Below, one piece after another: positions 6,042 to 7,024 of a stretch of DNA of 7,024 nt. A program made the translations under genes and the position numbers. A model generated the notes under the pieces. That model was not told where the DNA came from, ran no database searches, and saw only the letters and a list, made by a program, of their open reading frames with translations. Numbering within the stretch: the stretch's first letter is position 1; each line of letters begins with the position of its first letter. Source of the DNA: Candidatus Methylomirabilota bacterium (GTDB lineage Bacteria > Methylomirabilota > Methylomirabilia > Methylomirabilales > 2-02-FULL-66-22). The stretch covers positions 1 through 7,024 of the forward strand of contig JACQXP010000023.1 in the NCBI GenBank assembly GCA_016208645.1, given 5' to 3'.

Positions 6042-6128
6042 ATGCGTGTCAACCGGACGACCAGTTATTACTTTTGGTTTAGCTTTCTGGGCGTCTGCCC
6101 TCTCGGCTTGAGGCGTCGGATGAGCTAG
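6042..6128 (+). CDS. aromatic amino acid leader peptide (attenuator of aroF), 28 aa
   Basis: This is a 28-codon frame whose translation probably acts as the sensor in transcription attenuation; the peptide itself need have no function. ATG at 6042 is preceded by AGAGGGA at 6029-6035 (7 nt from its last G to the ATG). Residues 9-15 are YYFWFSF (codons TAT TAC TTT TGG TTT AGC TTT, 6066-6086): six aromatic residues in seven, with Tyr, Phe and Trp all present. It ends with an Arg-rich tail and TAG at 6126-6128. The stop is 21 nt before the base of the terminator hairpin. A ribosome that completes the peptide therefore leaves the hairpin free to form, whereas one stalled at the aromatic codons sits about 65-85 nt upstream. 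This matches the architecture of trpL and pheL leaders, but with a mixed aromatic run upstream of a DAHP synthase gene. The frame lies in no other gene. Confidence 0.85.
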   Translation: MRVNRTTSYYFWFSFLGVCPLGLRRRMS

Positions 6129-6149
6129 ACCACATCCCATCCAACCACC

Positions 6150-6192
6150 AAGGGCCACGGGGCAGATGAGGCTCCGTGGCCCTTTCGTTTTT
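6150..6192 (+). terminator. intrinsic terminator / attenuator hairpin upstream of aroF
   Basis: AAGGGCCACGGGGC (6150-6163) pairs with GCTCCGTGGCCCTT (6171-6184) over 14 bp, with one G-U and a 7-nt loop AGATGAG. The tract TTTCGTTTTT (6183-6192) overlaps and follows the stem. It lies between the leader peptide and aroF, in the aroF sense direction, with no gene ending just upstream other than the leader peptide. Its role is therefore most likely conditional termination in the leader. The terminator stem excludes the upstream pairings that involve 6147-6159. Confidence 0.9.
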
Positions 6193-6212
6193 CCGGGCGC
6201 GGGGCCGCCCGG
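6193..6212 (+). other. second G/C-only hairpin in the aroF 5' untranslated region
   Basis: CCGGGCG (6193-6199) and CGCCCGG (6206-6212) form a perfect 7-bp stem with a 6-nt loop, directly after the T tract of the attenuator. No T tract follows, so it is not itself a terminator. It may assist release at the attenuator, stabilise the read-through mRNA 5' region or space the ribosome-binding site. Confidence 0.5.
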
Positions 6213-6224
6213 CCCGTTCCGCGG

Positions 6225-6231
6225 AAGGAGG
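6225..6231 (+). promoter_or_regulatory. strong Shine-Dalgarno site of aroF
   Basis: AAGGAGG matches the anti-Shine-Dalgarno core perfectly and lies 9 nt before the ATG at 6241. This fixes the aroF start and shows that aroF is translated independently of the leader peptide. Confidence 0.85.
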
Positions 6232-6240
6232 CGGAGGGAC

Positions 6241-7024
6241 ATGATCATCGTCATGAAAGGCACAGCCACGGAAGCGGACCTCCAGCGCGTGATCCAGACC
6301 GTGGAGGAACTGGGCTATCAGCCCCACGTCATCCGGGGCACGCAGCGGAGCATCATCGGCGCGATCGGCGACGAGCGGGGCAAGGCCCGCCTCCAGTCCC
6401 TGGAGGCGATGGCGGGCGTGGAGAGCGTCGTCCCCATCCTGCAGCCGTTCAAGCTGGCCAGCCGCGAGTTCAAGCCGACCCGGACCGTGGTCAAGGTCCG
6501 GGACGTGGAGATCGGCGGCGACCGCCTGGTGGTCATGGCCGGCCCCTGCTCCGTGGAGAGCGAGGACCAGATCCTGGAGACGGCCAAGGCGGTCAAGGAG
6601 GCCGGGGCCACCATCCTGCGCGGCGGGGCCTTCAAGCCGCGGACGTCTCCCTACGCCTTCCAGGGACTGGGCGAAGAGGGCCTGCGCCTGCTGGCGGCGG
6701 CCCGGGAGGAGACGGGGCTGGCCATCGTCACCGAGGTGCTGAAGCCCGAGGACGTGGACCTGGTGGCCGAGACCGCCGACATGATCCAGATCGGGGCCCG
6801 GAACGTACAGAACTTCGCGCTGCTGAAGCGGGTGGGCGAGGTGGGCAAGCCGGTCCTCCTGAAGCGGGGCATGGCCACCACCATCCAGGAGTTCCTCATG
6901 GCCGCCGAGTACGTGCTCTCGGAGGGCGACTACAGCGTGGTCCTCTGCGAGCGGGGCATCCGGACCTTCGAGACCGCCACCCGCTTCACCCTGGATCTCA
7001 ATGCGGTCCCGGTCCTCAAGAAGC
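6241..7024 (+). CDS. aroF: 3-deoxy-7-phosphoheptulonate synthase (DAHP synthase, type I-beta), 3' end cut by window edge
   Basis: The enzyme condenses phosphoenolpyruvate and erythrose-4-phosphate to DAHP, the first committed step of the cytoplasmic shikimate pathway to Tyr, Phe and Trp. The window holds 261 codons; Thermotoga-type homologues are about 338 aa, so roughly 75-80 residues are missing. Residues 1 to about 70 form the ferredoxin-like regulatory domain (MIIVMKGTATEADLQRVIQ, GTQRSIIGAIGD, VESVVPI) that mediates Tyr/Phe feedback in T. maritima DAHPS. The TIM barrel then shows VVMAGPCSVES (97-107, with metal-ligand C103), RGGAFKPRTSPYAFQGLG, MIQIGARNVQNF, PVLLKRGM and ERGIRTFETATR. 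Start choice rests on the perfect AAGGAGG site and on homology from the first residue. Expression is probably governed by the upstream promoter and aromatic-peptide attenuator, which complements the allosteric domain. Codon use is very G/C rich, like mtnA and slt and unlike the middle block. Confidence 0.97.
   Translation, partial: MIIVMKGTATEADLQRVIQTVEELGYQPHVIRGTQRSIIGAIGDERGKARLQSLEAMAGVESVVPILQPFKLASREFKPTRTVVKVRDVEIGGDRLVVMAGPCSVESEDQILETAKAVKEAGATILRGGAFKPRTSPYAFQGLGEEGLRLLAAAREETGLAIVTEVLKPEDVDLVAETADMIQIGARNVQNFALLKRVGEVGKPVLLKRGMATTIQEFLMAAEYVLSEGDYSVVLCERGIRTFETATRFTLDLNAVPVLKK

Noticed and set aside
5940..6327. Minus-strand frames of 109 and 82 codons over the aroF leader
   Set aside because: They cross the promoter, leader peptide and terminator antisense and run into the start of aroF. 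The plus-strand regulatory structures explain this stretch better.
1..7024. CRISPR array or insertion-sequence transposase
   Set aside because: No regularly spaced direct repeats of CRISPR size and no transposase or integrase coding sequence are visible.

Overview
The window is from a high-GC bacterium. The flanking housekeeping genes look about 70% GC with strongly G/C-biased third codon positions. The gene content (periplasmic lytic transglycosylase with a signal peptide, methionine-salvage isomerase, type I-beta DAHP synthase) points to a Gram-negative-type envelope. Lineages such as Methylomirabilota/Rokubacteria or deltaproteobacteria-like groups would fit, but the taxon is an inference and cannot be fixed from this sequence alone.

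Left block (1-3090, minus strand): mtnA is followed at 17 nt by an unrecognised 56-aa Arg-rich small ORF. The stop of that ORF overlaps the start of a long TPR/SLT lytic transglycosylase gene, which runs off the left edge just after its catalytic Glu. The spacing suggests one operon. MtnA carries a 42-bp in-frame tandem duplication. A 460-bp non-coding stretch (3091-3552) lies upstream of mtnA.

Middle block (3553-5794, minus strand): a two-gene, visibly lower-GC module. A DNA methyltransferase (motif I plus TSPPY) comes first, and 19 nt later a protein with a PD-(D/E)XK-like core that is probably the cognate restriction endonuclease. This looks like a horizontally acquired type II restriction-modification system inserted between housekeeping genes.

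Right block (5795-7024, plus strand): a regulatory region leads into aroF (type I-beta DAHP synthase, first step of the shikimate pathway), which is cut by the right edge. Between a sigma70-type promoter and aroF lies a 28-codon leader peptide with the run YYFWFSF. It is followed 21 nt after its stop by a 14-bp G/C-rich hairpin with a T tract. This has the full architecture of ribosome-mediated transcription attenuation, with codons for all three aromatic amino acids in one sensor. It is the most interesting element in the window. Together with the N-terminal regulatory domain of the enzyme, it implies two layers of end-product control on entry to aromatic biosynthesis.
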